Shown: positions 7,235 through 17,220 of the stretch, one piece after another
How the letters are laid out: the number at the start of each line of letters is the position of its first letter
Numbering within the stretch: position 1 is the stretch's first letter
Origin: CALCNS01 sp964425745
GTDB lineage: Bacteria; Bacillota; JAAYKD01
Length of the DNA: 64,000 nt
Assembly (NCBI GenBank): GCA_964425745.1
Contig: CAYRNW010000001.1
Coordinates: 1-64,000 of the forward strand
Direction of reading: 5' to 3'
Made by a program: the position numbers and the translations under genes
Notes under the pieces: model-generated
What the model was told of the DNA's origin: nothing
The model's input: only the letters and a program-made list of their open reading frames with translations
Databases searched by the model: none

Positions 7235-8647
7235 ATGAAACTGTTCCAAGTGATTCCGGAGAATTTCTTCAAACCTTTAACCAGCAAGTACAGAGAGACT
7301 TATCTAGACTGCTTAGAGATCATCTACAACTCTGCCAAATTGGAATATTCATTTAGTGTTGATAAAGAACAAATTCTTTCGGTATTAGAACAGTATTTCG
7401 ACGATTCTACTTTTGAAAACATTTTGTTTGAAGATGAGGTGGAGATTCTTTCAGATTCCAGGGCTAAGGCGAGCTCTGTTATACGTTATTTGAAGGCCAC
7501 TGGTTGGATTGATCTTGAACAAGAGGACAATTTTACCGAAAAGGTAAATCTATATGATTATTCCATATCCATGTTGGAAACCTTTTCTGGCATATCGAAG
7601 CAAGAAGAAGTTGAGTATCAAAGTAGCATTTCGCAAATATTCAGCGTGCTTGTCAATAAAGAGAATTACAAAAAGCCCTATGAGTATGTAATTCTCAATG
7701 TCAAAACGAGTTCTGATCAGCTTTTTAATGGCCTAAAAAAATTAAATTCATCGATTAAAAAGCGAATCGATAGTATGACAAGAGATCAATCTGCAGCCGA
7801 CATTCAACGCGACTTTTTCCAATACCAAGAAGAGATTGGCTCCAAGGCGTATCATCGATTGATGACTTCTGAGAACATAGCCTATTACAAGGTGACAATT
7901 GTGGAGTGCCTTCGAGAGGTTTTGCAAAATGAGCAGCATTTTCAAAATACACTCAACGGCTATATGGCGATCGAGCAACTTTCGAATCGTGATGCTGCTG
8001 AGGAATCATTACGAAACGATATCCGAGAGATTATCTCTTCTTTTAACCGCCTCGATGAAATGAATCTTTCTATTACCAATAAACATAGTAAATATTTGCA
8101 GAGTGTGCTAGCCCGTGTTCAGTTTCTAATGATGAACTCTTCCGATACCGAAGGTATGATCAACCAGCTTTTGGCTCAACTTTCTGAAGAGTCTATGTTA
8201 GATTCAAATCTGTTACAAGATGAGGTTGACGAAGCCGTTTCACGAATATTCCCATTGTATCCTCATCAGTTTCTCGATGGTGGTTCTCTATACAGTGCAC
8301 CCTTTGGCAAAAGGAATAACATGCCAGAAAAAATAGTAGCACTCTCAAGCTTGAGCAATGCTGAAAAAAAGAAAAGAAGATTAGCGATGCAGCAGCGCTT
8401 GCAACGCCAGTTTACTCGCAAGAATATAAATGCCTTTGTTTTGGAGCAATTGAAAGACCAGAAGAGCCTTTTAGCTTCCTCGTTACCATTAGAATCTAAA
8501 CGAGACTTGATTCGGCTAATTTTTGTGAGAGTCTATAGTAAAAATCTTCAGGTTGGTTATCGTATTAGACCATTGAAGACAGATCAAGTTTTGATTACAA
8601 GAAATCAGTTTCGATTTAACGATTTCCTCATTGAAAGGAGGATCTAA
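7235..8647 (+). CDS. jetA: Wadjet anti-plasmid system protein JetA (DUF5716-like)
   Basis: A 470-residue, mostly helical protein and first gene of a compact four-gene operon. By family knowledge JetA is the kleisin-like subunit that bridges the JetC SMC heads and, with JetB and JetD, forms a machine that recognises and cuts closed circular plasmids. The N-terminal segment MKLFQVIPENFFKPL and the general organisation resemble the DUF5716 proteins of type III Wadjet; the type is my reading, not proven. Start ATG 7235 follows AGAGGTG. jetB begins two bases after the stop. A decayed copy of this gene's first codons lies at 323-366. Confidence 0.8.
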   Translation: MKLFQVIPENFFKPLTSKYRETYLDCLEIIYNSAKLEYSFSVDKEQILSVLEQYFDDSTFENILFEDEVEILSDSRAKASSVIRYLKATGWIDLEQEDNFTEKVNLYDYSISMLETFSGISKQEEVEYQSSISQIFSVLVNKENYKKPYEYVILNVKTSSDQLFNGLKKLNSSIKKRIDSMTRDQSAADIQRDFFQYQEEIGSKAYHRLMTSENIAYYKVTIVECLREVLQNEQHFQNTLNGYMAIEQLSNRDAAEESLRNDIREIISSFNRLDEMNLSITNKHSKYLQSVLARVQFLMMNSSDTEGMINQLLAQLSEESMLDSNLLQDEVDEAVSRIFPLYPHQFLDGGSLYSAPFGKRNNMPEKIVALSSLSNAEKKKRRLAMQQRLQRQFTRKNINAFVLEQLKDQKSLLASSLPLESKRDLIRLIFVRVYSKNLQVGYRIRPLKTDQVLITRNQFRFNDFLIERRI

Positions 8648-8649
8648 AG

Positions 8650-9291
8650 ATGCAGATTCTTAAACAAAGCCCGGCCTATAAAGAAAAATTCCGTTTGGCT
8701 GTGAATAAATTGCTTCATGTCTGTTTTCTTCTAAAAAAAAAGGAAGACACACGTAATGATTATTTCTTTGTTCTGCAAAATAGAGCTACCTTTCAGGAGT
8801 ATTTTGACCTGATGGGTTATGATCTTGTGCTACATGAATCTACCGGTGTGATTGCGATTACCAATCAATTTGGTAGTGGACGGCTTAGATTAAAGAAGAT
8901 TGAAACCATCCTTTTGTTACTAATTCGCTTACTTTATGGCGAGAAGCGCAAAGAACTCAGTATGACATCTGAGGTGATTATTACTACGGAAGAGATTCAG
9001 AATAAATATGGGACGCTAAAAATCACCTCCAAACCTAACTTAGATAAGACGACTTTGAAGGATACCATACGCTTGTTCAGAAAGTATAATCTGCTTCAAA
9101 ATCTAACGACCGATGTGACTTTATCGAGTGCTCAAATCAAATTATATCCTTCTATTTTCTTTGCTGTTTCAGTCGATGAGATAGCTAGGTTGTTGGAGGA
9201 GAGCGAAGACCGACTACAGCGTTTATCGAGTGGAGGAGATAATAACGATGAAGAAATGGATGAAGAGTCTAACGAAAATCCGCTTAATTAA
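8650..9291 (+). CDS. jetB: Wadjet protein JetB (DUF4194-like, KITE-type subunit)
   Basis: A 213-residue protein with winged-helix character in the middle (YGTLKITSKPNLDKTTLKDT, near 118) and an acidic tail rich in D, E and N. In Wadjet the JetB subunit is the MukE/KITE-like partner that binds the JetA kleisin. Its ATG follows AAAGGAGGA inside the end of jetA, and its 3' end overlaps jetC by 44 bases, so the genes are almost certainly translationally coupled. Identification relies mainly on size, order and operon context. Confidence 0.78.
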   Translation: MQILKQSPAYKEKFRLAVNKLLHVCFLLKKKEDTRNDYFFVLQNRATFQEYFDLMGYDLVLHESTGVIAITNQFGSGRLRLKKIETILLLLIRLLYGEKRKELSMTSEVIITTEEIQNKYGTLKITSKPNLDKTTLKDTIRLFRKYNLLQNLTTDVTLSSAQIKLYPSIFFAVSVDEIARLLEESEDRLQRLSSGGDNNDEEMDEESNENPLN

Positions 9292-12200
9292 TTGGCATTA
9301 CTTCACCGATGAGTTGATTGAAGTGGAAGGTTCGGTTTTGATTGCCGGAGATAATACTTCTGGAAAGTCAACGCTACTCGACGCCATAAAGCTGGTGCTT
9401 ACAGTGAATCGTCAAGGTTTCAACTTAGCAGCCAACGAGAAGAGCAAACGAAATCTAAAGGGGTATGTTCGTTGTAAAACCGGAGATGATACCAATACTT
9501 ATTTGCGCAAGGGGACCGTGATCTCTTATGTGGCTCTGGAGTTCTATGAGGTAAAATCCAATAAATCTTTTATCATTGGTGTAAAGCTGGATTCCGATTC
9601 AGAAGAAGGTGATATAAAGTCACATTGGTTTTTGGAAGAGGGGCAACTGGAAAATTTAAGCTTTGTTACAGACGGTAGGCCTTCCACAACGGAGCAATTC
9701 CGTAAAAACGGTAGAAAAATACAGACTTCCACCAGCGTAAACGAAACAAGACAGCGCTTCGCCAGAAGATTGGGTAATTTGGATGATCGTTTTTTTGAGA
9801 TGATCCCCAAATCCTTAGCCTTTAAGCCACTAGACAACGTGAAGGAGTTTATCAATAAGTTTATTTTGGCAGAAAAAGAAGTGCAGATTGACGCTTTGAA
9901 ACAAAACATTCGCACCTTAAAAGAGTATGAGAACTTAATGAAAGAGACCAAAGAGAAAATAAAAAAACTAGAAGTAATTTTGGATTCCTTTAAAAACTAC
10001 GAGAAGAAGACTGCTGATCTTCAGGTCAATGAAGTCTTAATAAGAAAAGCAAATTATGAGAGAGTTTTAAGCGAAATGGATGCTGAGAAAGAAGAACTTG
10101 AAACAGTTCTGCAAAGTTTAAGACACACCATAGCCCTTCAAGATGAGGTAACCGAGCAATATAGACATGAACAAAATCTATTCAGTGAGCTTCAAATAAC
10201 CTTAAGAACGAGTGAGTCTTCAAAATTGATTCAAACCATGGAATTTAAATTAGCTCAAGTCGAAAGCAATCTGAGAAGCATCAGGGAAAAACGAAAAAAG
10301 CTGGATGAAGAATATAAGAATGTGAGAGTTGCACTGAAAGTTCTTTCTGAAGAGCAGACGATTCCAGTGACGCAAACCCAACTTGCTTCGTTAGTGGATG
10401 CTGATACTCCGTTAGAGATGAATCTTTCATTTGCTTACAATTTAGAGAAGTTTGTTAAAAACGAGAGAAGTCGTTATGAGGAATTGAGCTACATTGCAAA
10501 GGAGAAAATTAAGGACCTTCAGAAAAAATTGATTATTTTGGAAGCTGAGATCAAGAGTTTGGAAAATAAGCGCATTCCCTATCCAAAAAATACAGAAAAA
10601 TTGAAATACGCTATTGAAGAGGCCTTTCGCAAGGACCATTTGGATTATTCGGTTTACATTTTCTCGGAATTACTGGAGATTACAGATGCTGATTGGAGTA
10701 ATGCCATAGAGGGATACTTGAACACTCAAAGGTTTTATTTGTTGGTTGATCCACAGGTTTTCGATGTGGCGCTGCGAGTTTATGATCAAATAAAGAAAGA
10801 AATCCACTCAGTAGGGCTGGTGAACACCTCAAAACTCAAGCTGAATGATGCAGTTGACCAAAATTCGTTGGCATATTTAGTGACGAGTGAAAGCCTTCAT
10901 GCCAAGGCGTATGCGAACTATCTGCTTTCACGGGTGAACCGGGTAAATACGGTAGAAGAATTAAAACAGTATGATATAGCGATGACAGAGTCTTGCATGC
11001 TATACCAGAACTATGCTGTTCGGAAAATTGATGATCAAGTTTATCGTACTCCTTATATTGGTGCACGGGCCATAGAAATTCAATTAGAGCAAAAGAAGAG
11101 AGAACGCGAGGAAATCAGCATCGAGTTGGGTGTTTTGAATCAGCAGGTCAGAAAACTCAATTCGATTTGTACTGCTCTACAAGCTTGCTCTTTTAGAGAC
11201 ATGATTGAAAACCTGGATGCACCGGCACAGGAAAGAAAGCTCCAAACCGAATTACAGAAAACCAAGGAGCAATTGGAAGCGGCGAAACGTGATCCGGAAA
11301 TCATTGAACTTCAGATGACGATTAATAGTAGTAAAAAAGAGTTAACGCGACTGGAGAAGGTGAAGGAGAGGTTGATTAAGGAGAACACGAGGTTAGAAGA
11401 GCGCAAAAACAATGCCGAACTGAAACAGCGTAGTTTAGTTGTGGAGCTGAACAATAAGCAAGATGAATTAGAGCAATTGGGAAAAGCAAATTATACGATT
11501 TATCAACAGGGTTTGGAAAAGTTTACCGAGCAGAGAGCGTCAAAGTCATCTGTGGAGATTATCAACAATTTTGGCCCCTACGAAGTAAGGTTGAAAAATG
11601 AAAGAGATCGAATTAGTCAGGAACTTTTTATCAACCAAGTTGAATATTCAAATACCTATATGCGTGATTTTGGTGGTGGCGTAGATCGTATCCGTTTGTA
11701 TCAGGAGGAGTACCAACAGCTGGTCAGCTCTGAGATTATTCAATATGAGGAACAATTGGAAGTAGCCAAGGAAAACTGCGAGCTGGAATTTAGGGAATCG
11801 TTTTTGGCCAAACTTAAAGAGGGTATTGACGATGCCAGATTAAAAATTCATGAGTTAAACAAAGCTTTACGAGGAATTACCTACGGGGAAGACCGTTATA
11901 GCTTTAAAATTTCTGAGAACGAGCAAAAGAAGCATCTTTATAAAATGATTACTTCCGAAAGAAATCTGGGAGGAACCCTCTTGATTAGTGTTTTGGATGA
12001 TGAGTATAAAGACGAGATCAACGATTTGTTTTCGAAGTTGACGGCCGCAGAACATGAAGGTGACAAAGTAGTTTTAGAATATACCGATTATCGAAATTAT
12101 TTGGATTATGATATTATTGTGGATCGTAAAGATGGTAGCATGCAGCGTTTTTCAAAGACTTACGGCGAGAAGAGTGGTGGGGAGACGCAAACGCCTTATT

Positions 12201-12457
12201 ATGTATCGATTGCTGCTTCGTTTGCACAGCTTTATGGCCAAGAAGATACCATTCGGATTATTATGTTAGATGAAGCCTTTGACAAAATGGATGATAACCG
12301 TATTGAGGCAATGATGGATTTCTTTAACAGCCAGCAATTTCAGATTATTTGTGCAACACCGTCTTCCAAAATGGAGATTATTGGTGAAAAAGTAGACACC
12401 ATTTTGTTTACCATGCGAGAGGGGAGTTTTGTTTCGGTGGAAAGGCATTATTTATGA
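9248..12457 (+). CDS. jetC: Wadjet protein JetC, MukB/SMC-like ATPase
   Basis: A 1069-residue SMC-type ATPase. Walker A GDNTSGKS is at 34-41, a long heptad-rich coiled coil fills roughly 230-900 with a hinge-like globular part near 470-620, the ABC signature KSGGE is near 975 and Walker B IRIIMLDEAFD near 1002. This is the motor that extrudes DNA loops so that small circular plasmids are found and cut. I chose ATG 9248 because GGAGGAG at 9232-9238 sits at the right distance; GTG 9230 lies within that site. It overlaps jetB by 44 bases and jetD by four (ATGA). Confidence 0.92.
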   Translation: MKKWMKSLTKIRLINWHYFTDELIEVEGSVLIAGDNTSGKSTLLDAIKLVLTVNRQGFNLAANEKSKRNLKGYVRCKTGDDTNTYLRKGTVISYVALEFYEVKSNKSFIIGVKLDSDSEEGDIKSHWFLEEGQLENLSFVTDGRPSTTEQFRKNGRKIQTSTSVNETRQRFARRLGNLDDRFFEMIPKSLAFKPLDNVKEFINKFILAEKEVQIDALKQNIRTLKEYENLMKETKEKIKKLEVILDSFKNYEKKTADLQVNEVLIRKANYERVLSEMDAEKEELETVLQSLRHTIALQDEVTEQYRHEQNLFSELQITLRTSESSKLIQTMEFKLAQVESNLRSIREKRKKLDEEYKNVRVALKVLSEEQTIPVTQTQLASLVDADTPLEMNLSFAYNLEKFVKNERSRYEELSYIAKEKIKDLQKKLIILEAEIKSLENKRIPYPKNTEKLKYAIEEAFRKDHLDYSVYIFSELLEITDADWSNAIEGYLNTQRFYLLVDPQVFDVALRVYDQIKKEIHSVGLVNTSKLKLNDAVDQNSLAYLVTSESLHAKAYANYLLSRVNRVNTVEELKQYDIAMTESCMLYQNYAVRKIDDQVYRTPYIGARAIEIQLEQKKREREEISIELGVLNQQVRKLNSICTALQACSFRDMIENLDAPAQERKLQTELQKTKEQLEAAKRDPEIIELQMTINSSKKELTRLEKVKERLIKENTRLEERKNNAELKQRSLVVELNNKQDELEQLGKANYTIYQQGLEKFTEQRASKSSVEIINNFGPYEVRLKNERDRISQELFINQVEYSNTYMRDFGGGVDRIRLYQEEYQQLVSSEIIQYEEQLEVAKENCELEFRESFLAKLKEGIDDARLKIHELNKALRGITYGEDRYSFKISENEQKKHLYKMITSERNLGGTLLISVLDDEYKDEINDLFSKLTAAEHEGDKVVLEYTDYRNYLDYDIIVDRKDGSMQRFSKTYGEKSGGETQTPYYVSIAASFAQLYGQEDTIRIIMLDEAFDKMDDNRIEAMMDFFNSQQFQIICATPSSKMEIIGEKVDTILFTMREGSFVSVERHYL

Positions 12458-13623
12458 TCAACACGCATGAGGAAGTTATATTAAATAGACTGCTCGATAA
12501 ATATGAAAAGAGCAAAAGCTTTACAGGGTCGAATAAGGTGAATCAGCGATTTAGCATACGACCGCTTGATTTGTTTCCTGAGTACGAAAACCATGCGAAT
12601 CTAGATGAGTTTGCTTTGGTGAATGAAGCGGTGGAGGTTTTAAAACGAAAAGGCTATATAGAGGCACAGCTACTTCCCGGAAGGGTTGTAAAGCAAGTCA
12701 GCTTACGTTTAGAGGCATTAGAAGCGGTCTATGAAGCCTTGTCTAGGGTTCCAAAGGCGGAGACCAATGATTTATTGTGGAATTTGTTGGAGGAGTATTC
12801 TGCTAAAACCGAGATTTTGACTAGGTTTTGTGAAGATCAGAAAGTGCGTTTAGAAAATAATAAACGGGCTAAGTATTTCGATGATGACTTAAGGGATTAT
12901 CGTGACTTGTTGGAGGCAGTTTCAGCATTAGAGAGGATAGAATTAGAAACCTATGAGCGTGATTTTTCTATGTCTATCTTCAAGGACTCAAAGCGGTTTA
13001 TGAAGTTGAAGAGTAAAGTGGAAGGGCTCTTGTTTGAGTATGGAGATTTTCCAGAGAAAGAACATGTATTGGGGCAATTTAACTTGGTTAGGACACCCAC
13101 TTATGTGCATATCAAAGGTGCGATAACACTTCGGATTGATGGAATGCAGCTTGATTTTATAAAATTAGCCAGCGACTTGGCTTTATCTACTAAAATTCTA
13201 GATGATATTGATGAAATTCGCGTATTGGGAAACCGGGTTTATACAGTTGAAAACTTAACGAGTTTTCATGGCATGAATGAGGCAGGGGCAGTTGTTATTT
13301 ATTTGGGCGGATTTCATAACCGGGTTCGACGAGAATTCATTAAAAAGATGTTTTCGCAAAACTCAAGTATAGAATATTTTCATTTTGGCGATATTGATGC
13401 AGGTGGATTCTATATCTTGCTGCATTTGCGTCAGAAGACCGGAGTACCTTTTCAGGCCTATAGGATGAATATTGACACTTTGAAGCAGTATTGCGATTTC
13501 ACTAAAAAGACTCTTGAGAACGATGAAGTTCGACTGAAAAGATTGTTGGATACCGAATTTAGAGAAACCATAGAATATATGCTTGCCAATCATTGTAAGC
13601 TTGAGCAAGAAGCTGTTATTTGA
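12454..13623 (+). CDS. jetD: Wadjet nuclease JetD (DUF3322/DUF2220, TOPRIM)
   Basis: A 389-residue protein whose start overlaps the jetC stop as ATGA. The C-terminal half is a TOPRIM domain: the catalytic glutamate is in VYTVENLTSF (near 267) and the metal-binding aspartates in FGDIDAGGF (near 312). The N-terminal half has the winged-helix DUF3322 character. In Wadjet systems JetD cleaves the plasmid after JetABC has stalled on a closed circle. All catalytic residues are present, so the system looks complete. The operon ends here; no terminator was seen before the next gene. Confidence 0.9.
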   Translation: MINTHEEVILNRLLDKYEKSKSFTGSNKVNQRFSIRPLDLFPEYENHANLDEFALVNEAVEVLKRKGYIEAQLLPGRVVKQVSLRLEALEAVYEALSRVPKAETNDLLWNLLEEYSAKTEILTRFCEDQKVRLENNKRAKYFDDDLRDYRDLLEAVSALERIELETYERDFSMSIFKDSKRFMKLKSKVEGLLFEYGDFPEKEHVLGQFNLVRTPTYVHIKGAITLRIDGMQLDFIKLASDLALSTKILDDIDEIRVLGNRVYTVENLTSFHGMNEAGAVVIYLGGFHNRVRREFIKKMFSQNSSIEYFHFGDIDAGGFYILLHLRQKTGVPFQAYRMNIDTLKQYCDFTKKTLENDEVRLKRLLDTEFRETIEYMLANHCKLEQEAVI

Positions 13624-13679
13624 TCAAGCTTTTGTGTGTCACGTTTGCATAAGCGATATCGAGGTATAGGAGGTTGAGT

Positions 13680-15146
13680 ATGAAGCTACTTCCTGGGAAA
13701 TTGTGGCTTGTCTTGATTATAAACCTCCTTTTCGTTACAGCAGCGTATAGTATCTGGGTCTTTGATTACAAGAACAACAAGGTCCTCGAGACCCTTCCCA
13801 TGATGTTGGAAGAGGACTTGACATTTAAAGTTTATTATGGCTCTTTGGATGAGCAAATTTTACAGGATTTAGCGCGAAATAACATGGTGATTCTAGAACC
13901 GGCTCAGGTGTCGGATGAGGATTTGTTCACGTTGCAAGCAGCGGGTGCGAAGGTAGTAGGCTATCTATCTTTGTTGGAAGTGGGCAAATGGGACAAGGGT
14001 TTGCTAGATAAGCTGACGAGTGAAGATATTCTTGTGCAAGAAACAGAGGAGAAGGGGCCTATAGCGAATTTGCTTTCCGAGCATTATCAGACGATTTGGT
14101 TGGAGGCGTTTGAAGAAAGGATTCAAAACCGGGGGTTCGATGGCGTGTTTTTGGATACTGTGGATGATCTTCAGCTTCTGGATCAAAGCCAAAGAGACGT
14201 TCAGATTAAGGCCGCGGTGGAGTGGATTGCGAACCTGAAAGCGACCGCACCGGAGCTGCTGATGTTACAAAATCGTGGTTTTGATGTCTTTTTGCAAGGG
14301 TCTGCTTTGCTTGTAGCTGGTTTGTTGTGGGAGAATTTTAATGCAACACGGATGAGTTCGGATGCTAACTATGCTGCGTTGGTCCGTGAGGTGAATGAGG
14401 TGTCTCAGAGGTTTGGGGCAAGAATCATAGGCTTGAATCGTTTGAATAATGCAGAGAATGTCGCTTTTTATGAAGATAACCAGTGGTTGCATGCGTATTT
14501 GCCATGGGGGACGTATTCTCATTACTATTTTGACGAACGTATGATGTGGAATTGGATTGTTAAGGGTATTATTGATCCGGAGTGGGTGTATTCGAAAGAT
14601 TGCTGGTTTGTGGAAGAAGGGGCGCTGGAGCTATCTGTTTCACAAAAGGCCAAGGAACTGGGGTTACAAATTTTTCAGGTGTTAGATCTTGGAGCGTTGT
14701 CTGAAGCGGAAGCGGGTTCGGACGATTGGGATGAGGCAGAAGAGAAGATTCGAAATGCCACTCAGGCGGGTTACAGTGGGGTTTTGTTCGATGGGACGAA
14801 GGATTGGTATAAGATTTCGAGCACGGGGGATCAAACACGAGCGGAGGTTTACGCCGCGTATGCCGATTTTTTGAAGAGGATACGGCAGGAGTTTCCGGGG
14901 TTGCGCTTGTATCAGCATGAAGGGATTATGGTAGTGAATCCGGAAGCGGCGCCTTTGATCGATGGTTTTGTTTGGACCGATTTTGCCGATTCGTTGTTGA
15001 GTAACGATGCTTGGCAACAACAGCAAGTGGAACGGTTGAGTTTGATTGCTCAAGCCAACGATTGGGATGTCTACATTTTCTCAGGGGATAAAGTCGTTGA
15101 GGTAAGTACGTATTGTGAGGCGCATGGATATTTTTATGTGAAGTAG
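13680..15146 (+). CDS. Membrane-anchored GH114-like (polygalactosaminidase-type) TIM-barrel protein, paralog A
   Basis: A 488-residue exported protein with one N-terminal membrane segment (LWLVLIINLLFVTAAYSIWV). Residues about 45-290 look like the endo-alpha-1,4-polygalactosaminidase (GH114) fold: VYYGSLDEQ, VVGYLSLLEVGKWD, GFDGVFLDTVDD with candidate acids, QNRGFDVF and LLWENF. The second half repeats parts of the same pattern (GYSGVLFDGTKDWY, HEGIMVV, GFVWTDFADS), suggesting a degenerate second barrel. It should act on extracellular polysaccharide. ATG 13680 is six bases from TAGGAGG. It lies 57 bases after jetD, yet is unlikely to belong to Wadjet; a close paralog is at 22684. Confidence 0.75.
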   Translation: MKLLPGKLWLVLIINLLFVTAAYSIWVFDYKNNKVLETLPMMLEEDLTFKVYYGSLDEQILQDLARNNMVILEPAQVSDEDLFTLQAAGAKVVGYLSLLEVGKWDKGLLDKLTSEDILVQETEEKGPIANLLSEHYQTIWLEAFEERIQNRGFDGVFLDTVDDLQLLDQSQRDVQIKAAVEWIANLKATAPELLMLQNRGFDVFLQGSALLVAGLLWENFNATRMSSDANYAALVREVNEVSQRFGARIIGLNRLNNAENVAFYEDNQWLHAYLPWGTYSHYYFDERMMWNWIVKGIIDPEWVYSKDCWFVEEGALELSVSQKAKELGLQIFQVLDLGALSEAEAGSDDWDEAEEKIRNATQAGYSGVLFDGTKDWYKISSTGDQTRAEVYAAYADFLKRIRQEFPGLRLYQHEGIMVVNPEAAPLIDGFVWTDFADSLLSNDAWQQQQVERLSLIAQANDWDVYIFSGDKVVEVSTYCEAHGYFYVK

Positions 15147-15160
15147 GTACGTGTCGTGGA

Positions 15161-15326
15161 TTTCGCAGGAGGGGTCAGACCCCTCCGATGAAATACTTTG
15201 CACCGGGGTTTAGTTGGGGACGGTTCTCTCCTTTTGAAATTTTCCTTTTATTTGGATATTTCAAGGTGGGGTCTGTCCCCACCTTGAAATTTCGCACCCG
15301 GGGTCTGACCCCTTATGCGAAATTTT
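15161..15326. repeat. Cluster of four palindromic repeats
   Basis: Units with cores GGGGTCAGACCCC (15170-15183), GGGGACGGTTCTC (15217-), TTTCAAGGTGGGG / CCCCACCTTGAAA (15261-15292) and TTTCGCACCCGGGGTCTGAC / CCC..GCGAAA (15290-15322). Three core types sit side by side here. The 255-base frame across it (15188-15442) is not a gene. Confidence 0.85.
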
Positions 15327-15509
15327 GCTTATATGCCATGAAAGGTTGCATTCTAATAGTCTGTCACCTAAGCTATTACTTTGGATTAAAACTAATAGTT
15401 CTTAAAATAAATTATCGTAATGAGGAGGATTCTCTAATATAAGCCTCGAAATAAAATTCAACTAAACGAGAGAAGAAAAAAATCGTTTAGAATAAGTTTT
15501 GGAGGTACG
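15327..15509. other. Leader region of the peptide transporter operon
   Basis: AT-rich, no gene. It presumably carries the dpp promoter, but I see no convincing -35/-10 pair. GGAGGTACG precedes the start at 15510. Confidence 0.4.
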
Positions 15510-17141
15510 ATGATGAAAAGAAAAGTTAGACTCGTAGCTTTGTTTCTTGTGATGGCAATGCTTCTGGCTGCTTGTGGTTCTACACCGGCACCAACACCGA
15601 CTCCGGAGCCAGAGCCAAAGATTCTGACCTTGGCACAATTTAATCCACCCACAGGTTTATTTGTGCCCGATTTACTACAGACGGACTATGACGGTAATAT
15701 TACTAGTATTGTCTTTGAACCGATGATTAACTACGATCCCAACATGGAATTCTATGGCATTTTAGCAGAGAGTTGGACCGTTGCAGAAGATAATTTATCG
15801 GTTACCTTCAATTTACGTCCCGATGTAACTTGGCATGATGGCGAACCTTTCACAGCAGAAGATGTAAAGTTTACATTGATGTTTGTCGGTCATCCCGATT
15901 ACACCGGCCCTCGTTATTCAAATGTAGAAAAAATCCTAGGAATGCAAGCGTATCACGATGGTGAAGCAGAGGATGTTCCTGGTTTGGAAGTTATTGATCC
16001 TCTGACCATTAAGATTACGACCGATGGAGTCTTAGGCTCTTTCCTATATAGTATTGGTACACGTCCGATTATGGCCAAGCATATTTGGCAAGATGTTGAT
16101 GTAGCAACCGCAGAACAAAACACAGCCATCGCATCAAACCCCATTGGAACCGGACCCTTCAAATTCAAAGAGTTTGTTCCCGATTCCCATGCTGAGTTAG
16201 TGAAGAACGAAGAGTATTGGGGAGGCGCGCCGAAAATCGATACCATCATTTTGAAGGCCGTTGCCATGGATACTGCTTCCACTCAAATGGTTAATGGTGG
16301 AATTGATTCGTTGATCATCAGCGACTTTAACCCCACTGCTCTGAAACTTCTCACTGATGCTGGTATCACCTTAGAATTCACCGACACCGTAACAGCACAA
16401 TATATGGGTGTTAATAATCGCTTAGACAAATTCGCCGACAAGGCCGTCCGTCAAGGTTTGGCATGCGCGATTAATCGTCAGCAGATCGTAGACGAATTGC
16501 TATACGGTAAAGCCAATGTTTTAAGCAACCCCTTTACCCCGGCCAGTTGGGCAGATCCAGGTCCAGACGCCATTGACAATTATGAATATGATAAAGAACG
16601 GGCCATTGAATTATTTACCAGTGTCGATGGTTACACCTATGAAAATGGGAAGATGTTATTCAATGGTGAGCAAGCAAAGTTCACCTTGAAATACCCCACT
16701 GGCAATAAAGCTCGTGAACAAAGTGCTGTTGTAATTCAACAAAACCTCAAAGACATTGGCATTGAAGTTGAATTGTTGATTATGGAATTTGCAGCGCTGT
16801 CTTCTGCAATCAATGCAGCCGATTTCGATTTGTTCTTAATTGGTATGGGCACTAGCTTTGACCCCGATCAGAAGTATATTTGGGAGACCGGAGCCGGATT
16901 CAATTACTGCGGTTGGGATGATGAATATACCAACCAAATGCTGGACGAAGGACTGAAGTTTGTTTCTGTTGAAGATCGCAAAGCCATTTACAACGAATGG
17001 GCGATCTATATGAACGAACAGATTCCGAATGTTTGGTTATACAACCCACAAACTGCGCGAGCCTTTGCTCCGCGATTTATCGGTTGGGAATTTGGCCCGT
17101 CAGGCTTCTACTACCAAATGCAGAACTGGGATATTAAGTAG
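15510..17141 (+). CDS. dppA: Peptide ABC transporter substrate-binding lipoprotein
   Basis: A 543-residue SBP_bac_5 protein and first gene of a complete transporter operon. The signal peptide ends in the lipobox LLAACGS with the lipidated cysteine at residue 22, followed by a Pro/Thr/Glu linker. Family marks include the NLRPDVTWHDGEPFTAEDVK stretch near 105 and GTGPFKFKEF near 210. It captures oligopeptides or similar solutes outside the cell and hands them to the permeases at 17221 and 18202. GGAGGT precedes the tandem ATGs at 15510/15513. A hairpin after the stop probably lowers read-through into the permeases. Confidence 0.92.
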   Translation: MMKRKVRLVALFLVMAMLLAACGSTPAPTPTPEPEPKILTLAQFNPPTGLFVPDLLQTDYDGNITSIVFEPMINYDPNMEFYGILAESWTVAEDNLSVTFNLRPDVTWHDGEPFTAEDVKFTLMFVGHPDYTGPRYSNVEKILGMQAYHDGEAEDVPGLEVIDPLTIKITTDGVLGSFLYSIGTRPIMAKHIWQDVDVATAEQNTAIASNPIGTGPFKFKEFVPDSHAELVKNEEYWGGAPKIDTIILKAVAMDTASTQMVNGGIDSLIISDFNPTALKLLTDAGITLEFTDTVTAQYMGVNNRLDKFADKAVRQGLACAINRQQIVDELLYGKANVLSNPFTPASWADPGPDAIDNYEYDKERAIELFTSVDGYTYENGKMLFNGEQAKFTLKYPTGNKAREQSAVVIQQNLKDIGIEVELLIMEFAALSSAINAADFDLFLIGMGTSFDPDQKYIWETGAGFNYCGWDDEYTNQMLDEGLKFVSVEDRKAIYNEWAIYMNEQIPNVWLYNPQTARAFAPRFIGWEFGPSGFYYQMQNWDIK

Positions 17142-17165
17142 AAAGAGTTCTAAGAGTCGTATTGG

Positions 17166-17198
17166 AAAGGGGCCGATTTCGCATATCGGTCCCTTTTA
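17166..17198 (+). terminator. Intra-operon hairpin after the binding-protein gene
   Basis: AAAGGGGCCGAT pairs with ATCGGTCCCTTT around a seven-base loop and is followed by TATG, not a full T tract. Such attenuator-like stems commonly keep binding protein in excess over the permeases. Confidence 0.55.
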
Positions 17199-17220
17199 TG
17201 CAAAGATGGGAGGATAAGCA

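Noticed and set aside
13680..15146. Paralog A as a fifth Wadjet gene
   Set aside because: It has its own ribosome-binding site, a membrane anchor and a paralog away from Wadjet; extracellular glycosidase-like function does not fit plasmid defence.
15188..15442. 84-codon forward frame between paralog A and the peptide transporter
   Set aside because: It reads through four palindromic repeats and encodes repeat-derived residues; no ribosome-binding site.
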